Shown: one piece after another, positions 21,053 to 33,098 of the stretch
How the letters are laid out: each line of letters opens with the position of its first letter
Position numbering within the stretch: position 1 is the stretch's first letter
Assembly: GCA_018136815.1 (NCBI GenBank)
Contig: CM030931.1
Coordinates: forward strand, 9,048,389-9,112,388
Length of the DNA stretch: 64,000 nt
Direction: 5' to 3'
Source of the DNA: Isochrysis galbana
Lineage: Eukaryota; Haptophyta; Isochrysidales; Isochrysidaceae
The notes under the pieces: model-generated
The model's input: only the letters and a program-made list of their open reading frames with translations
The model's database searches: none
What the model was told of the DNA's origin: nothing
Translations under genes and position numbers: made by a program

Positions 21053-22638
21053 TTAGCCAAAGACCTTGGACAGGCGCTTGCACGCCTCCTCACACGACTC
21101 GCGCGGTGCGAAAGCAGAGAGGCGGAGGAAGCCCTCGCCGCCTGGTCCGAAGCCAGCGCCCGGAATAGTGACGACCTGAGCCTCCTCAAGGATTTTGGAG
21201 AACATTTCCCACGATGACTTGCCCTCAAGGTCAACAAACACATAGGGAGCATCGGTGCCGCCGTGCACCGTGAGGCCAAGGTCGAGCATCGTCTGGCGGA
21301 GAAGAGCCGCATTCCCCATGTAGTAGTCAATGAGCTCCTTGATCTCGGCGAGGCCTTCATCGTCAAGGCACGCAAGGCCACCCGCCTGCACGACATATAC
21401 CAGCGTTTGGGGTGAGCCTTACGCCAGGCGAGGGGACGAACGACGGCCCCGCGACGAGTCAAGGGCACACTGCTTGCCCATCGAGAAGCACAAGCCTCTT
21501 GCACTGAGGCGATCGATCCAGACACGAGGACGAGCGCCTGGGGGTGGTGGCGCACCTGCACGACGCGCGAGGCGCCGTTGAATGCCGTGCACATGATGCG
21601 GTTGAAGTCAGCAGCGACCGACGAGCCGTCGGCGAACTTGAGCTCCTTGGGCACGATAGTCCAGCCAAGGCGCACTCCCGTGAAGCCAGCATACTTGGAG
21701 AGCGAGTTCACCTCGATCGCGCAAGTGCGCGAGCCCGGGATCTCGAAGATGCTCTTGGGCACATCATCCGAGCGAATGAAGGGCGCATACCTGGGAAAGA
21801 GGGCCGCGCGTTGGCTTATACACTTGGCAAGGTGGGTGAGGCCGAGGAGAGGGCGAAGAGGAAGGAAGGGGCCCTAGTCAAGCTGGGCGAGGGCATGCGG
21901 GGAGCAAGCTTACGCAGCATCGAAGACGATGATGGACCCGCGCTCGTTGGCCCAGTCAACGAGCTCCTGAAGCTGCTCGCGCGTGGCGGCGGCGCCGGTC
22001 GGGTTGTTCGGCGAGCAGAAGTAGATAATGTCGGCTTGCGGCGTCGCCTTCAGGTCGGGGAAGAAGTTGTTGGACGGGTTGCACGGCATGTAGACAATGT
22101 TCTGGAAGTACTCGCCCTCCTTGACGCCAGTCTGGCCCATAATGACGGAAGTGTCGACATAGACGGGGTAAGACGGGTCCTGCACAGCGGTGGTGACACC
22201 CGCACCGAACATCATCTGCAGCCGCCCAATGTCACACTTGGAGCCGTCAGAGACGAAGACCTCATCCGGCTCAATGCCTCCGTCATACAGCTTTGTGGCG
22301 ATACGCGAGCGGAGCTCGGCGATGCCCTGTTCGGGCCCGTAGCCAGCGTACCCTTCGGCAGTGCCCAGCTTGCCCGCGCCCTCCGTCAGGCCCTTGAGGA
22401 TGTGCGGAGGGATGGGCCGCGTGGTGTCGCCGATGCCAAGAGAGATGATCTTGGCGTCAGGGTTCTTCTCAAGGAAGGCGTTGCGCCTGCGCCCAATCTC
22501 AGGGAAGAGGTAGCCGGCCTGCAGCTTGCCCATGTTAGGGTTGCGCGCCACGCGCGACACTCCCGCCACCGGAGCCACCGCAGAGACGCCGGCGGCGAGG
22601 CCGAGCGCGAGCAGCAGCATCGACGAGTGCGTGGCCAT
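21053..22638 (-). CDS. dapL: LL-diaminopimelate aminotransferase
   Basis: This PLP enzyme converts tetrahydrodipicolinate and glutamate directly to LL-diaminopimelate in lysine synthesis (the plant/algal/chlamydial shortcut). Exons 22638-21914, 21790-21556 and 21385-21053 join in frame (introns 123 and 170 nt) to give 430 aa. Family motifs are [40 protein letters not shown], and the Schiff-base lysine in [16 protein letters not shown]. The end [21 protein letters not shown] is also typical. The N-terminus [21 protein letters not shown] is a signal peptide with a [11 protein letters not shown] continuation, consistent with bipartite targeting to a secondary plastid (inference). The C-terminus KVFG is as expected. 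A G/C-run tract lies 25-95 nt upstream of the ATG. Confidence 0.95.
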
Positions 22639-22663
22639 CTCCCCTCGCCTCTCGACACGCGGA

Positions 22664-24234
22664 GTGGGGGGGGGGGGCTGGGCGCCGGCGGGGGAAAGGG
22701 GGAAAGGGGGGGGGGGGGGGGGGAGGGGAAGGGCCTTCTCGGAATTGTCACGTCATTTTTTCTTGTATTCAGTAGTCAGTAGGAGTACTTTAGTTGCAAC
22801 TATTCGTTGAAGATAAGTACTAGAGTACCTTTCTTTGTCCTTGGTCCTCGAGGCTCGAGGTAAAGCTGTCACTGTAAAGCTGGCCGGGGGCTCGATGTAC
22901 GATGTACCTAAAAAAACAGTGTGCGGTGTGCGGTGCTTCATTGGAAAATGTCGTAAATAAGAAGAAGAAGGGGTGCTCACGTACGGCGTACGGCGACAAG
23001 AACCCCTCGTTGCCAAAAATATGACATTGACATTGGTAAACTTAAACTCTGGCGTTTCGCTCTCTTCCCCGCCCCTCCGACCTCCGGGACTCTCAGCCCC
23101 TCCCCCCCTGGCGAGGGCGAGATCGCCCTCCCGTCCCCTCCGCCTCCGCTCCGCTTCGTCATCTGGACATCTGGACACGTTGTGCACAAACCCCGCGATA
23201 TTGGATAAATCGTGCTGTTTAAGTGAATGCCGCGAGCTCTAGGTGTCGAAACGAGGCGAGCCTCGTCCGTAAATGGCGCGCCGAGTGGAGACGCACCGGC
23301 GGCTGACGCATCCTCGTCAGCGTTCTTGGTTAGGTCGGGGGTGCAGAAGGCGGGGGGTTCAGAGGTTCAGACATTATTGGACATTGGCGGGTCGGGCTGG
23401 TTCGGGTTGTTGCGAGTCGAACGAGCGAGTGGCGAGGGCGCAGAGGGCGCTGATGGATGTTGAGGAGGAAAAGTGTGAGTGAGGTGGAGGGTTGAGGTTG
23501 CGAGCGTATCGAGTTCTTAGATTGCAGTACGAGAGCAGAGCAGAGGTGGCGATGACACAGCGATGTCACTCATCGACGCCATTGCCATTGCATTTCGTGG
23601 GGTGGGAGGGGATTCGTCGGAGGGGGGAGGCAGTTGCCGGGGCGCGGGGGGGGGGGGGGGGGGAGCTGGGGAATCGTTGGACCTTGGGACTTGGGACACC
23701 CAAGGGAGGTGCAAAGTAGTGGTTAAAAAGCGTGCGTGAGGGTGAGCGGAGACCGGGCGAATGGTGCATAGTGTAATAGTGAGCGAGCGATTTGTTTGAC
23801 CGCAGGAAAGCGTCGGGTGGGCGCCCGCGCGCGGTTCCTACCGGTCAGAGGGGGTTGATTGCGGGGGGGGGGGGAGGGGGGGGAGGAAGAGAAGGGGGTG
23901 CGGCTTTGAGGAGAGGAGAACAGAGGGGAGGCGAGAGGAGAAGAAGAAGCAGGGGGACTACTAGAATTGTAATTCACTCACGGTGTTGCGGGCCGGAGAG
24001 AAACAGAGGAGAGAGAGAGAAGGGATATGAGGAGAGAACCTGTCTACACGACAGAGGTGAAAATGGGAGAGAAGAAGTAGACGGGGGTTGGGGCCGTTGA
24101 GCGGGGGACGGGTGGGAAACAGGGAAGAAGGAACCAAAGGGAGAAAGAAAGTGTCTGGGTTGGTTTGAGAGGAGAAAGAGAAGGCCCAGCAGCAGCAGGG
24201 AAATTCTATTACAGGAGGAGACAAAAGGTCCAAA
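22664..24234. other. Intergenic with G-run tracts
   Basis: G-runs at 22664-22735, 23644-23663 and 23860-23890 are notable; the first is the C-rich 5' tract of dapL. No conserved frame or tRNA was recognised. A perfect-looking polypurine stretch grows toward 24235. Confidence 0.4.
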
Positions 24235-24405
24235 GTGGAAGAAAGGGAGAGAGGAAAGATAGAAGAGAGGGGGGGTGGCCTGCTAGAGACGCAGGTAAAC
24301 AGGAGAAGGAGAGGGAGCGAGAGAGAACAACAGAGAGGAAGTGACGGAGGGAGAGGAAAGAGAAAAAGAGAGAGAGGAGAGAGGAGAGAAGAGGAGAGGG
24401 CTCTG
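24235..24405 (+). repeat. GA-rich polypurine tract before HMG/SANT gene
   Basis: About 170 nt of almost pure purine on the plus strand ending just before ATG 24411, mainly GAGAG and GGAA units. Here the purines are on the coding strand. Confidence 0.8.
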
Positions 24406-24410
24406 CGCGG

Positions 24411-27400
24411 ATGGCTCGGCCGGCCGACGGCGCGTGGGGGGAGGTGGCGTGGGTGCGCCAGCTATGGCTCGAGACAGCGCAGCGGCTGGAGCGGATACCG
24501 CGGTGGCTGCCGAGACGCGAGCTTCTCGCACGCCTCCTCGAGAGTGGCGTCACCGAGCCTCTCTCAGCCAGAGTGAGGGAGGTGGGGGCCGCGTGTGAGA
24601 GCGGCGCAGCTAGTGAAGCGCTCCGCTCAGCCTACCGGGGCGCGTTGCTGAGCACAGCGCACGCGGTTGTCGACGCTCTGAACGATCCGACACTCGCCGC
24701 CTTTGGAGTCCCCGTGCTTGTCGGCGCTGCCGTCTCGCAGTGCGCGCCCATCCACCAGCTGGCGCGGTTCCCGCTCACGACTGCCCGCCAGTCAAGCAGA
24801 CCGGGCAAGGTGGAGCTGCCAGCAAAGCGGCGGAAGAAGGGGCTCGACGCGCCGCGCGCGCCCATGTCGTCCTACATGTTTTTCTCAAACGCGCTCCGCT
24901 CCATTGTCAAAGCCGAGGTGCCGGGCGCCTCTCTCGGCGATGTCGGGAGGGAGCTCGGTGAGCGTTGGCGTAAGCTGAGCGAGGTGGATCGGGCACCGTG
25001 GACGTCGAGGGCGTCGCTCGACAAGCTTCGCTATGACGCAGAGATGGAGGCCTTCCGCGGTACATTTCACCAACCGCGCGTGTCCACGGAGCTGACCGTC
25101 GGCGAGGAGGGCCGGGTGGTGCTGGACCTACGTGTGTCTCACCCCTTGGACCGCTCACGCCGCTGGATCGCAAGCCAGCCCGGCGGTGACCTGAATCTCC
25201 TCGGCTCCATGGAGGAGACCGATCTCGAAGCGATCTCCGACGGCGACTTCCTCGGCGATATCGTCGTGCGGTCGCTCCCTCTGTTGCAGCGCAAGTGCCC
25301 GGCGTGCAACGGGCTGCACCGCGCGCACACGTGCCAACGCCCGAAGCGGGGCGGCCGGGGCACGGTAAGCGAGGTTGCAAGTGGCATAGTCCCAGAGCTA
25401 TCACTGGCTAGCGTCGCGGCGACGGTGACCCCGGCGAGAAGGCGATGCCGCGATCCCAGCGAGCCAAAGCAGCCGTGGACCGCCTTCAACTATTTTTGCG
25501 AGGAAGAGGGACAGCTGTTGCGCCACACGCTGCGCGACGGAGGCCGCGGAGACTTTGGGAAGCAGCTTGGCGAGAGGTGGCGGCGGCTGAGTGCTGAGCA
25601 AAAAGAGCCGTGGAAGAAGAAGGAGCAGGAAGATCGGGCGAGGTACGCGGCCTCGTTCATGATCACGCGCAGCAAGGGGGCTTTTCAGAGTGGCCGCTGA
25701 GCATCTCACGTTACATTTGCGCCTGCAGCCTCTCCCCAAGCCGCAGCTCCTCGCACAAGCACGTGCAAACCTGCCTATTGTGCCGTTTGGAATAGGTATG
25801 AGGCTGAACTGGGCACCTACCTCGCGCTTAGACGGCATGGCGCTCCCGTAGGCGCGTCATCCGCCGCCGGAACCATTGCCACGAAGCATGTTTCTGTCTA
25901 CGATCCGGCTCGCAATCCTCTCGCTCTCTCACCACCAGGACCTAGCCCGCCACTAGCGCCTCCGGCCTCTACCGCTGGCGGTTGGTCTCCCCTCGGCACT
26001 CCTGTGCATGCCAGCTTTCCGGGGGATCCAGGGATAGCAGTGCGGATGGCTTGGTCTAACGAGGCCAATCACACAAATTTCTTTTCACACGGCATCGCCT
26101 ACGACTCGGGCATGAATCTGGGTGGAGCGTCGACTCCTGCCTTAGGGGCGGTCGCCAACAGTGCCTCCGGACAGGCTGTTGCTGCAGCAAGAGGGGCCGG
26201 AGCGGGTGTTGGTCTGGCGGGGACCAAGGCTACGTCACGGCGGAGGCGGGACGTCAGCTGGTCGGCGGAGGAGGAAGCGAGACTCGAGGAGCTCGTGGCA
26301 GAGCACAGGCCAGGCGCCTCGGTGCATTCCGCAAAGTGGCAGGTACGCACGACAGCCAGCCCTTCCCCGACCCACCCTACCCCCGCACGCTTGCAATAGT
26401 CAAACATTACGATTCGTGATGCTAACCCTCGCTCGACACAAGAGCACCGTAGCACCCACTGCAGTCGTGACCCACTCCTTCGACCTTATGGACCCCCTTT
26501 CGCTGGTGCTACTATTGCAGGCCGTGGCAGAGCAACTCGGAAGTGGTCGAAGCCTCGTCGCAGTTCGTGGCCACTGGTATGCCCGGCGTGCCTCGCGTGC
26601 TCGAGCCGAGCGCCTCATTGGCGCTGGGGAGCACGCCCCAACCACCGGCACGCGGGAGCATATTCGGACGAGTGGCACAGCTGCAGGCGGCCCAGGCAAG
26701 GTAATGGGGTGCGGAAACGTGAACGAATCGGGTACGGTGGGCACCAAACGCATGCGTAGGTGGAACGGCTCCGTGGTGCGATGGGGAGTTCGCGAGGAAC
26801 GGAGGCTAGATGACCTTGTGCGGCAATATCAGCCCAAGACCATCTCTTCTTGGCAAGAGATCGCCGATGCGCTGGGCTCCGGGAGAAGCGGCGGCGCAGT
26901 GCTGCAACACTGGCAGATCATGGCAAGTAATCAACTGGGGACTCGCGGGGGCCAGGCAGCACAGACACGATGGAACACACAGGAGGAATCCAAGCTCCAG
27001 GCCTTGGTTGTCGAGCGATCGCCTCGCTCCAATGCTGCGGACTGGCAGGCCATCGCGACCGAGTTGGGCACTGGCCTTTCAGGTGGCGTAGTCATGCAAC
27101 ACTGGCACAAAATGACACTGTCCCCCACGGGTGAGACTGTGGAAGAGCTGGCGCGGGCGGAAGATAGCGCAGACGCGCGTGCTGGTCATGTCGGCGTTGG
27201 AGGTGCGCTTGACAATGCAAGCGTATGCGCTGCATTCCATCACCCTGTAGCTATGGACACGCATGCGCTTAGCCAGGTTGCATGCGCTGCTGATGGAGGC
27301 ATGAGCGCGCCTGAAGCCCTTCTAGATCGGTTGGTCAACCTTGGCCATGTTGATACTGCCCTCGGCTGTGCTGCGCCATCAGGTTTGCGTGAGTCCACGG

Positions 27401-27813
27401 ATGACACGCCCATGGTCTCGTCTTGCCCCTCGCGAAACGGCATACCAGCCGACGAAATGGTGGACTCGCATCACGGAGATCGCTCCGTTGCTCTTGGACA
27501 CTCGGCCACACCCGATATCGGTGAGGTTCCAGCCGTGGTTGAAGACGATGTATGCACGCTTGGCGATGGTTGGAGTAGGCAATTTGTTGGAGGTATCGAC
27601 GCCACAGCTGGTGATGCCGGTGTTGCACTACTCTGTGAAGATGACAGTAGCGACGGCTTGGTCTCGGTCGGAATCGTCGGTGGGCTCTCTTCGGCCATTA
27701 GCGATGTCATCGTAGACCACGCCGAACCATTCTCTCCTGCAGTGGCCCCTTTGTTGCACCCGCAAGCGACTGCGAGCGACGACAAGATGTTTTGGAATGA
27801 AGACATGATGTGA
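24411..27813 (+). CDS. Two HMG boxes plus three SANT/Myb repeats (1023 aa)
   Basis: Predicted exons 24411-25642, 25796-26342 and 26521-27813 (introns 153 and 178 nt, GT-AG) give 1023 residues. HMG box 1 is about 147-220 (PMSSYMFFSNALR ... ELGERWRKLSEVDRAPW). A CPACNGLHRAHTC zinc-knuckle-like motif is near 296. HMG box 2 starts near 351 (QPWTAFNYFCEE, LGERWRRLSAEQKEPW) and is completed only by splicing: exon 1 ends EDRA-R and exon 2 begins YEAELGTYL, the expected last helix. Unspliced, the frame stops at 25700 with a broken helix. SANT repeats follow near 559-620 (interrupted by intron 2), 674-730 and 742-795, each with the pattern W..EEE..L..LV...W..IA..LG.G.S...V..HW. The long tail is unrecognised. 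It is probably a nuclear DNA-binding architectural or transcription factor; the domain set is inferred from splicing. Confidence 0.8.
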
Positions 27814-29058
27814 TACTACAAAGCTGACTGGCCACCGAGATCTGTATTGGAATAGAACATCAGAACTCCCCGTCGTCCTCGCCTGTTGCAGTGCTTATGG
27901 TTGGCTGTTAGTCAGTCACCTTCATCGGCTCGAAGGAAGATTTCTTTGGCAAACCGTGTCCCCGTGTGATCACACATCGACGGGTTGTGACGGGTGCGGC
28001 TCGTGAGGTTGAGGAGGCATGTGTGCGGGAAGCCGATGCTCTGAGCTTGATTCGGGTGTGTAGTCCCCCCCCCGCCCCCCCCCGCCCGCCCGCCCCTAGC
28101 TCAATCCCCATGTGCTCCGGGGCAGCCAACGAATTTTAAGTACGTGCCGAGTAAGCTCACCAGCACCTCGTGCCAATAATCGTTTTGGATAGGAACCCGT
28201 TCTTTATGGTAGACTCTATCCTTGTTGCAGGGTAACGCTAGACCCCCAGAAGTGCTAGGTACCGGAAAATCGGTAAGTTCCGCACCTGTTTACAGGGCTG
28301 TGAGTGTAGGCCAGCCCCAGGGGCCAGGGGGAGGGGGGGCGGGATCGATCCCACGCCCTCCGGCACCGCACAGACACAGACCAGACGGGAGACGGGGCTG
28401 GCACTCGCACTTGAACCCACCACAGACCCTTTTTCCACCTCATGTCAGATTGGCTCGCACGGGGGGGCTAATGTTATAAAAGTGGCGCAATAATGGTATC
28501 GGGGGTGGGAAGGGAGAAGGGAAGGCATTTTCTAAGGATTCTGTCGAAAAAAAAACACTTGAAGATTCTGGGCTAACACCTACTACTACTACTAGGTGAA
28601 CGAGAGCAGCAGCCTCCGCGCAGGGGAAAGCCCCCCTTAGCGGCAAACACCTACAACGGGAACGAGGACTAGTGCTGGTGCGGGGAGAGGGAAGCGAGCG
28701 GGACCAAGAGCAAGGAGCAAGGAGGGACTCTGATGTATTCCTGCCCATCAAAAGGCAGGAGGCATGAATATTCGTGTAAGGTATAAGGTACGCGCCCACA
28801 CTCACAATTGAACAGTCCACCGTGTTGCTAGGAGTATTGACGCAAAAGACACACAGATTCGGATTCCCCATGGTCTCAAGCCCAGGTTTGCACATTTTGG
28901 TATTGATTTAAACATGACATAAAAACAAAACGTCTCGCATGGTCCTCTTTCGACGGAACGCGGCCTTCCTTTCTCCTGTACTTCCTTTCTTTTGTGACTT
29001 TGTGACACGGTGCCGCTGCTGCGGCGGGCGCCACGGCGGCGCTCGAGCGGCTGGAAGC
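27814..29058. other. Intergenic with repeat fragments and exon-like patch
   Basis: Between 27913 and about 28060 the plus strand is open and reads protein-like (VTFIGSKEDFFGKPCPRV...). It faintly recalls the end of a galactose-binding lectin module and may be a decayed exon; there is no start or stop of its own. A C-run (28065-28095), a family A 5' piece (28258-28300) and an A-run/ttgaagattctgggc motif (28546-28575) follow. Confidence 0.3.
28258..28300 (+). repeat. Repeat family A, 5' fragment
   Basis: Matches 19744-19790 (accgaaaaataggtaagtc / accggaaaatcggtaagtt, then cgcacctgtttaca). The rest of the element is absent or diverged, so it is an isolated 5' end. Confidence 0.6.
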
Positions 29059-29668
29059 AGTGTGGAGAGAGTTTCGCTTGGCTTGGCGGCGGCGCCGTGC
29101 ACCAGATGCCCTCACAGATGGACCTGTCACACTGTTCCTCCTCGTGCCACGGTCACGGCATCTGCGTCGGCTGGAAGCTTGAGCCGCGCTTCCCTGCCTT
29201 TTGTGTGTGCAAGGTTGGGTGGCAAGGCGACGACTGCCGGCTTCGCATGCCCAACCCCTTCCATTGGCGCGAGGAAGCCGCCCAGTACGAGAAGTGGAAG
29301 TCAAAATATGGGGTCGCGTGTGGCCCGACGCATAGCGCAGTCTCGTGCAGCGAGTGTGGTGCAGCGGCGGACATGTGCGGTGGGGGTGGCGACTGTGTGT
29401 GGCAGGTATGTCCACACATTGCAGACCCATAGCCCTCGCATGTGAAGCGCGATCGCACCTTCTTGCCCCATGATGAGCGTTTGCTGTATTCGGCGCCCTA
29501 CAGGATGGTGCATGTATTGAGAGCCAAACCCCTATTGGCCGAAGTGAATCGGAGGGGAGAGAAATGAATCGCCTCGCGCACATCCAGCGTGGCATTCTTA
29601 AGAAAAAGAAGGACGAACAAAGGGCGAGAGGTTTGCCTGGTGGGGCTGGGGACAAATATCATGTATGA
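29059..29668 (+). CDS. EGF-like Cys-rich protein, 5' end not found
   Basis: Two exons are supported: up to 29405 and 29504-29668 (98-nt GT-AG intron, same phase), ending TGA. The first contains an EGF-like module, CSSSCHGHGIC then FCVCKVGWQGDDC, with the characteristic C..C..HG.C...C.C..GW.G..C spacing. It is followed by FHWREEAAQYEKWKSKYG and a second Cys cluster, CSECGAAADMCGGGGDCVW plus DGAC from exon 2. The tail is basic (LKKKKDEQRARG). Such EGF units sit at the start of many algal secreted proteins and exostosin-type glycosyltransferases, but no catalytic domain follows, so this may be a truncated copy. No signal peptide was found. A possible acceptor lies just before 29059, and the first in-frame ATG is 29106. 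The boundaries are uncertain at the 5' side. Confidence 0.5.
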
Positions 29669-30780
29669 GCCTGTCTTGCACCGGGCTCTCTGCTGGCAAG
29701 GAGAATACCACTTACTTGAAGTAGTGTGGGTTGACGATATTTGGAAGCGTCAATGACTCCACGGACTCCCGAAATGTCCATGAAGTGACCTTGTCTAATT
29801 TTGCGAGATCTCATGAAGAACCTCTAGAACCTCGAATTCCATCGCCCGAAAGATTCGGCCATTGCCTGCTTCTCCTGGTTTGAGAAGCGCGCACTCGCCC
29901 TGGGAGAATTTTGAAATGTGCACTTTCTCACATGCGCTGCTGATCACTCCTCACTTTCACTTATCATCGTGTGGAATGCCACTAGGTTCCATTTGGCCTG
30001 TGCACTTTCCAGGGTGTGTTATATCGTCTATATCGTTTTTGTCATAGGCAGAGATCCACACGATCTTAAAAAAGTCTTGAAGATTCAGGCTACTATTTTT
30101 AAAATAATTAATGTTATATCCTAGCCAACCCCACTAGCTAATTGGACACAACTTTTCCGTCCCGGAATCCCGCCATGCCTGACGAGCCAGGTGTCCGAGT
30201 GCTACCGGGGGGCGGGGGCACTGCCCCCTCCCCTCGATATTTGTCCTCCCCCCAGTGCACGCACCGACCCTGCGCACCCCAGCACGTCCTCTCCTCGAGT
30301 CCACGCTGGGGGAAAACCCCTTTCGGGTAAAAGCAACGCAAGGGGGGGGGGGCACTCGTGAATAGGGGCCCAGGAGCGCTAATCTCTCCTCGCCGAAGCG
30401 AGTGGCCGCGGCAAGCCGCGGCCCTTCCCTCCTGGCTCTGGCGCCCCCGTCTTCTCTTACCCAAACTGGGCGAGAAGACACGTTTCTGCCGGAGGGGAGA
30501 GCTGCCGCTCCAGACACAGCATCACCACCTCAACCACAGCCAGTCTCAGTCACTGACACACCAATCCCAGTCCACGAACAACAAAAATAAACTACAATCG
30601 ATGGTCGATGGTCGATAGTCCACTTTCGACAGTAGACGGACGACGGAACGCGACCTTGCACACGTCGTTCGGCATTGGAACGATCGTCATAATGGGCGCA
30701 AGGGAACCCTTACAAATAAGGAGAGGTGTGGGTGTGGGTGTTGTTGGCCTATAACCTTCCATGAGAGTCAGAGGGTAGAG
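29669..30780. other. Intergenic, mostly repeat C copy
   Basis: 29669-30060 has no recognised feature. An A-run with tcttgaagattcaggcta (30066-30092) directly precedes the reversed family C copy. 30510-30780 holds short CAGT-rich and gatggtcgatggtcgata-like simple repeats. Confidence 0.4.
30115..30510 (-). repeat. Repeat family C, minus-oriented copy
   Basis: Reverse complement of 18560-18860, over about 300 nt with the same terminus (atatcctagccaacccca). It includes the variant cccctttcgggtaaaagc and a homopolymer at 30341-30351 where copy 1 has a C-run. The stretch beyond 30370 differs from copy 1. Confidence 0.75.
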
Positions 30781-30782
30781 GA

Positions 30783-30912
30783 TGGATGCTACAATATCGT
30801 ATTTTTACTTTTTGCGGTATGCATATTTTTTACATATTTGGGCACATTTTGTACATATTTCGACATATTTTTACTACATATTTGGGCACGATTTTGTACA
30901 TATTTTTATCAA
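30783..30912. repeat. AT-rich island with ACATATTTGGGCAC units
   Basis: A 130-nt island of low GC inside GC-rich DNA. acatatttgggcac occurs twice 47 nt apart, with related catattttac units between them. The same motif appears at 35026-35040 and 43967-43985. It is not coding in any convincing way. Confidence 0.55.
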
Positions 30913-31820
30913 GGCCTACAGCAAGGAGGGACCAAAGACAGAGCAAGGCCCAAGGTACAAAGGAGCAAAACAGGAGCGAGACAGGCCACAAAGGGGCGCG
31001 ACGGCAAGGAGCGAAGGGCGAAGGGCGAATTACGAGTGAAGAGTTCAAGAGTTCTACAAGTTACGAGTAAAACTCCGCGGCAAACAAGAACGATTGAGCA
31101 CGAAGACGCATAAGGTCGGAAGTCGATCGCGGATGCGACACCCTCCTGCTAGAATCGAGCGTCCTCGCGAGGTAGAGGTGAGCGAAACAGATGGAAACGT
31201 GCAAAAAGCAGAGACAAGACAAGTAAGCGATTAGGGTGAGCCACACCCGTCCGGACTGTGAGGTGAAGAATCGGCGGTCGGCACGGCAGTGTCGTATTCC
31301 ATACGATGACAGACTTTTACTTCTAACCGGTGGTTTATTTTAAGCCTCAAGGTCTCGTCGGCGACATTCTACCCCTTCTCTTACTTTCTTTCGATGTCAT
31401 CAAACGTTCCACGACTGTCTTCCGTCTTCTCTTCATGCATCGGTTGTAGTCTTCCGTCTTCTCTTCGTATATCGGCGGTAGCTCCACAGCGAGGTCTGCT
31501 CTCGTTGTTCCGACTTCTCTGTTTCGCATGTCTGTGGTTAGTTTTCGCCCTGTTTGGTTTAGTTCGTGTGTGTCTGTGTGACGAGGGGTCTTTTTGAGTC
31601 CCTGCGTTGTAGTCTCTCGTGTCTACCTTGGACCTAAGAAGCTCTCATTCTCCTTCTCTCTCTTCCTCTAGCTCGCTAGCTAGCCTCGGCCCTACCCTCC
31701 AACGCCGCGCGTTGTGAGCCTCCGAACCTCCGTCTCTCTTCTCGTCCCTCGCACTCGATGGTAGAAGCTGTCAGACCCGACTTCTACTATGACCTCTCAG
31801 ACATATTCCCGCAAGCAACC

Positions 31821-31908
31821 ACCTACGACTCCTTCACGGCCGCGTCAGCTGCCGGCTCGATCGAACGGCCCTCTGCCCACGAGCCAGTAGTCATCGCGTG
31901 TTCGACAG
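31821..31908 (+). pseudogene. TE-like peptide relic, copy 1
   Basis: Encodes YDSFTAASAAGSIERPSA followed by HEPVVIACST. The same peptide with one H/Y change is encoded on the minus strand at 52431-52525, with about 90 percent identity at the DNA level as read by eye. Reading frame is preserved between copies while flanks diverge, suggesting a once-coding mobile element. The protein is not recognised. Between 31910 and 33090 I see no other feature apart from CT-rich sequence near the next gene. Confidence 0.5.
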
Positions 31909-31909
31909 G

Positions 31910-32754
31910 CAGTCCGCAAGACCGCAGGATTCAGCATAATAGTCCGAGCGTGGAGAACTGGCCGCGAGGCCGGTGAAGGGGGCAGAGGGCAGATCCAAGG
32001 GGGAGTGACCCAATGGGGCCCTGGGAGAGGCCACAGGTCTCTCCACATGAGACATGAGCCCCCCACACCTTGCTCCATCGCTGCAGCCATGCGGCTGAGC
32101 GAGGAGAGGAGGGTTTCCGGCTGCCGCGGCTCAACGAGCGCGCGCAGACGCGGCGGGCGGGCGCGGTCCAGTGGGATGGACCCAAGGGGCCCCATCTCAT
32201 CCCGTGCAGCAGCTCCATATCGCCCTGACACCATCATGGTGACCAGGGCGGCGGGGAGGAGAGAGAGCGACGCCATCGCTCGCGCTCTCTCCAGAACAGA
32301 ACCGGATAAAAATCCTCTTACACTTACAAGCATTCTCTCACACCACTATCAAACGCACATTCACGGTAACACGTAGATAACTAACGTAAACGGGATACGC
32401 GAAGAAGGGGGGGGGTGAGCAGGAGAGAAAAGAGGAAAGAAGAGAGGAGGCCCGTCGCCTCTCCTCACGTGAAGGGAGAGAGAAGTGAGGGAGATCCCAC
32501 AGGACTTGGAAAGTAAATACGGGAGAGGACGGAGGGGCAGGGCATCCGTAACATGCATACAAAGCCCACGGTCTCCCCTAGGCACTCACGGTAACGTGTA
32601 GACCAGTGTGACCATTAGATAAACATAACAACCCCCTCCTAACCGAGCCAGGCGTTCATGACGAGTAAAGCTGAACGACCTCCATCACAGAGCTTCACAG
32701 CGCCAGATGAAAAGTTGCTTGTTCTATTTTCTACCCTAGAGCGTGAACCGTGAA
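31910..32754. other. Intergenic, no gene recognised
   Basis: GC-rich then AT-richer sequence without a conserved frame. tcacggtaacacgtag at 32364 and tcacggtaacgtgtag at 32587 form a direct near-repeat about 220 nt apart. Confidence 0.35.
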
Positions 32755-32759
32755 CCGCC

Positions 32760-33085
32760 CGTGCCACTCTCTCTCTTCGGACTCCCTCGCGCGGCGGGCG
32801 CTCTCAGCTCCCCCTCTCCGCTCCTCGCTCCCTCTGCCTCCCATTTCTCACCCTCTCTCCACTTCGCCCCCTCTCTCCCGCAGTCTCTCCCTTTCTCTTC
32901 CTCTCTCTCCCTCTTTCCCGCTCTCTCTCCCTATTTCCACTGCCCTCCCCTGGTGTGTGTCTCTCCGTGTGTATCTATCTGCCCCTACCACCATCATCGC
33001 ACTCGCACTCTCTCTTCTGCCTCCCTTCCCCCCCTCTTCTCTCTCCTCCGCTTCTTCATCCCGCTCTGTCTTTGGGAAACTGTAC
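32760..33085 (+). repeat. CT-rich tract before secreted-protein gene
   Basis: About 320 nt of pyrimidine-rich sequence (CTCTCTCC and CTTCC units) in the coding sense, ending shortly before ATG 33099. It is less regular than the tract at 40.9 kb. Confidence 0.75.
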
Positions 33086-33098
33086 AGCTTGCGTAAGG

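Noticed and set aside
21544-22782. Plus-strand frame of 412 codons
   Set aside because: It is antisense to dapL across its introns. The minus strand has conserved aminotransferase motifs; this one has none.
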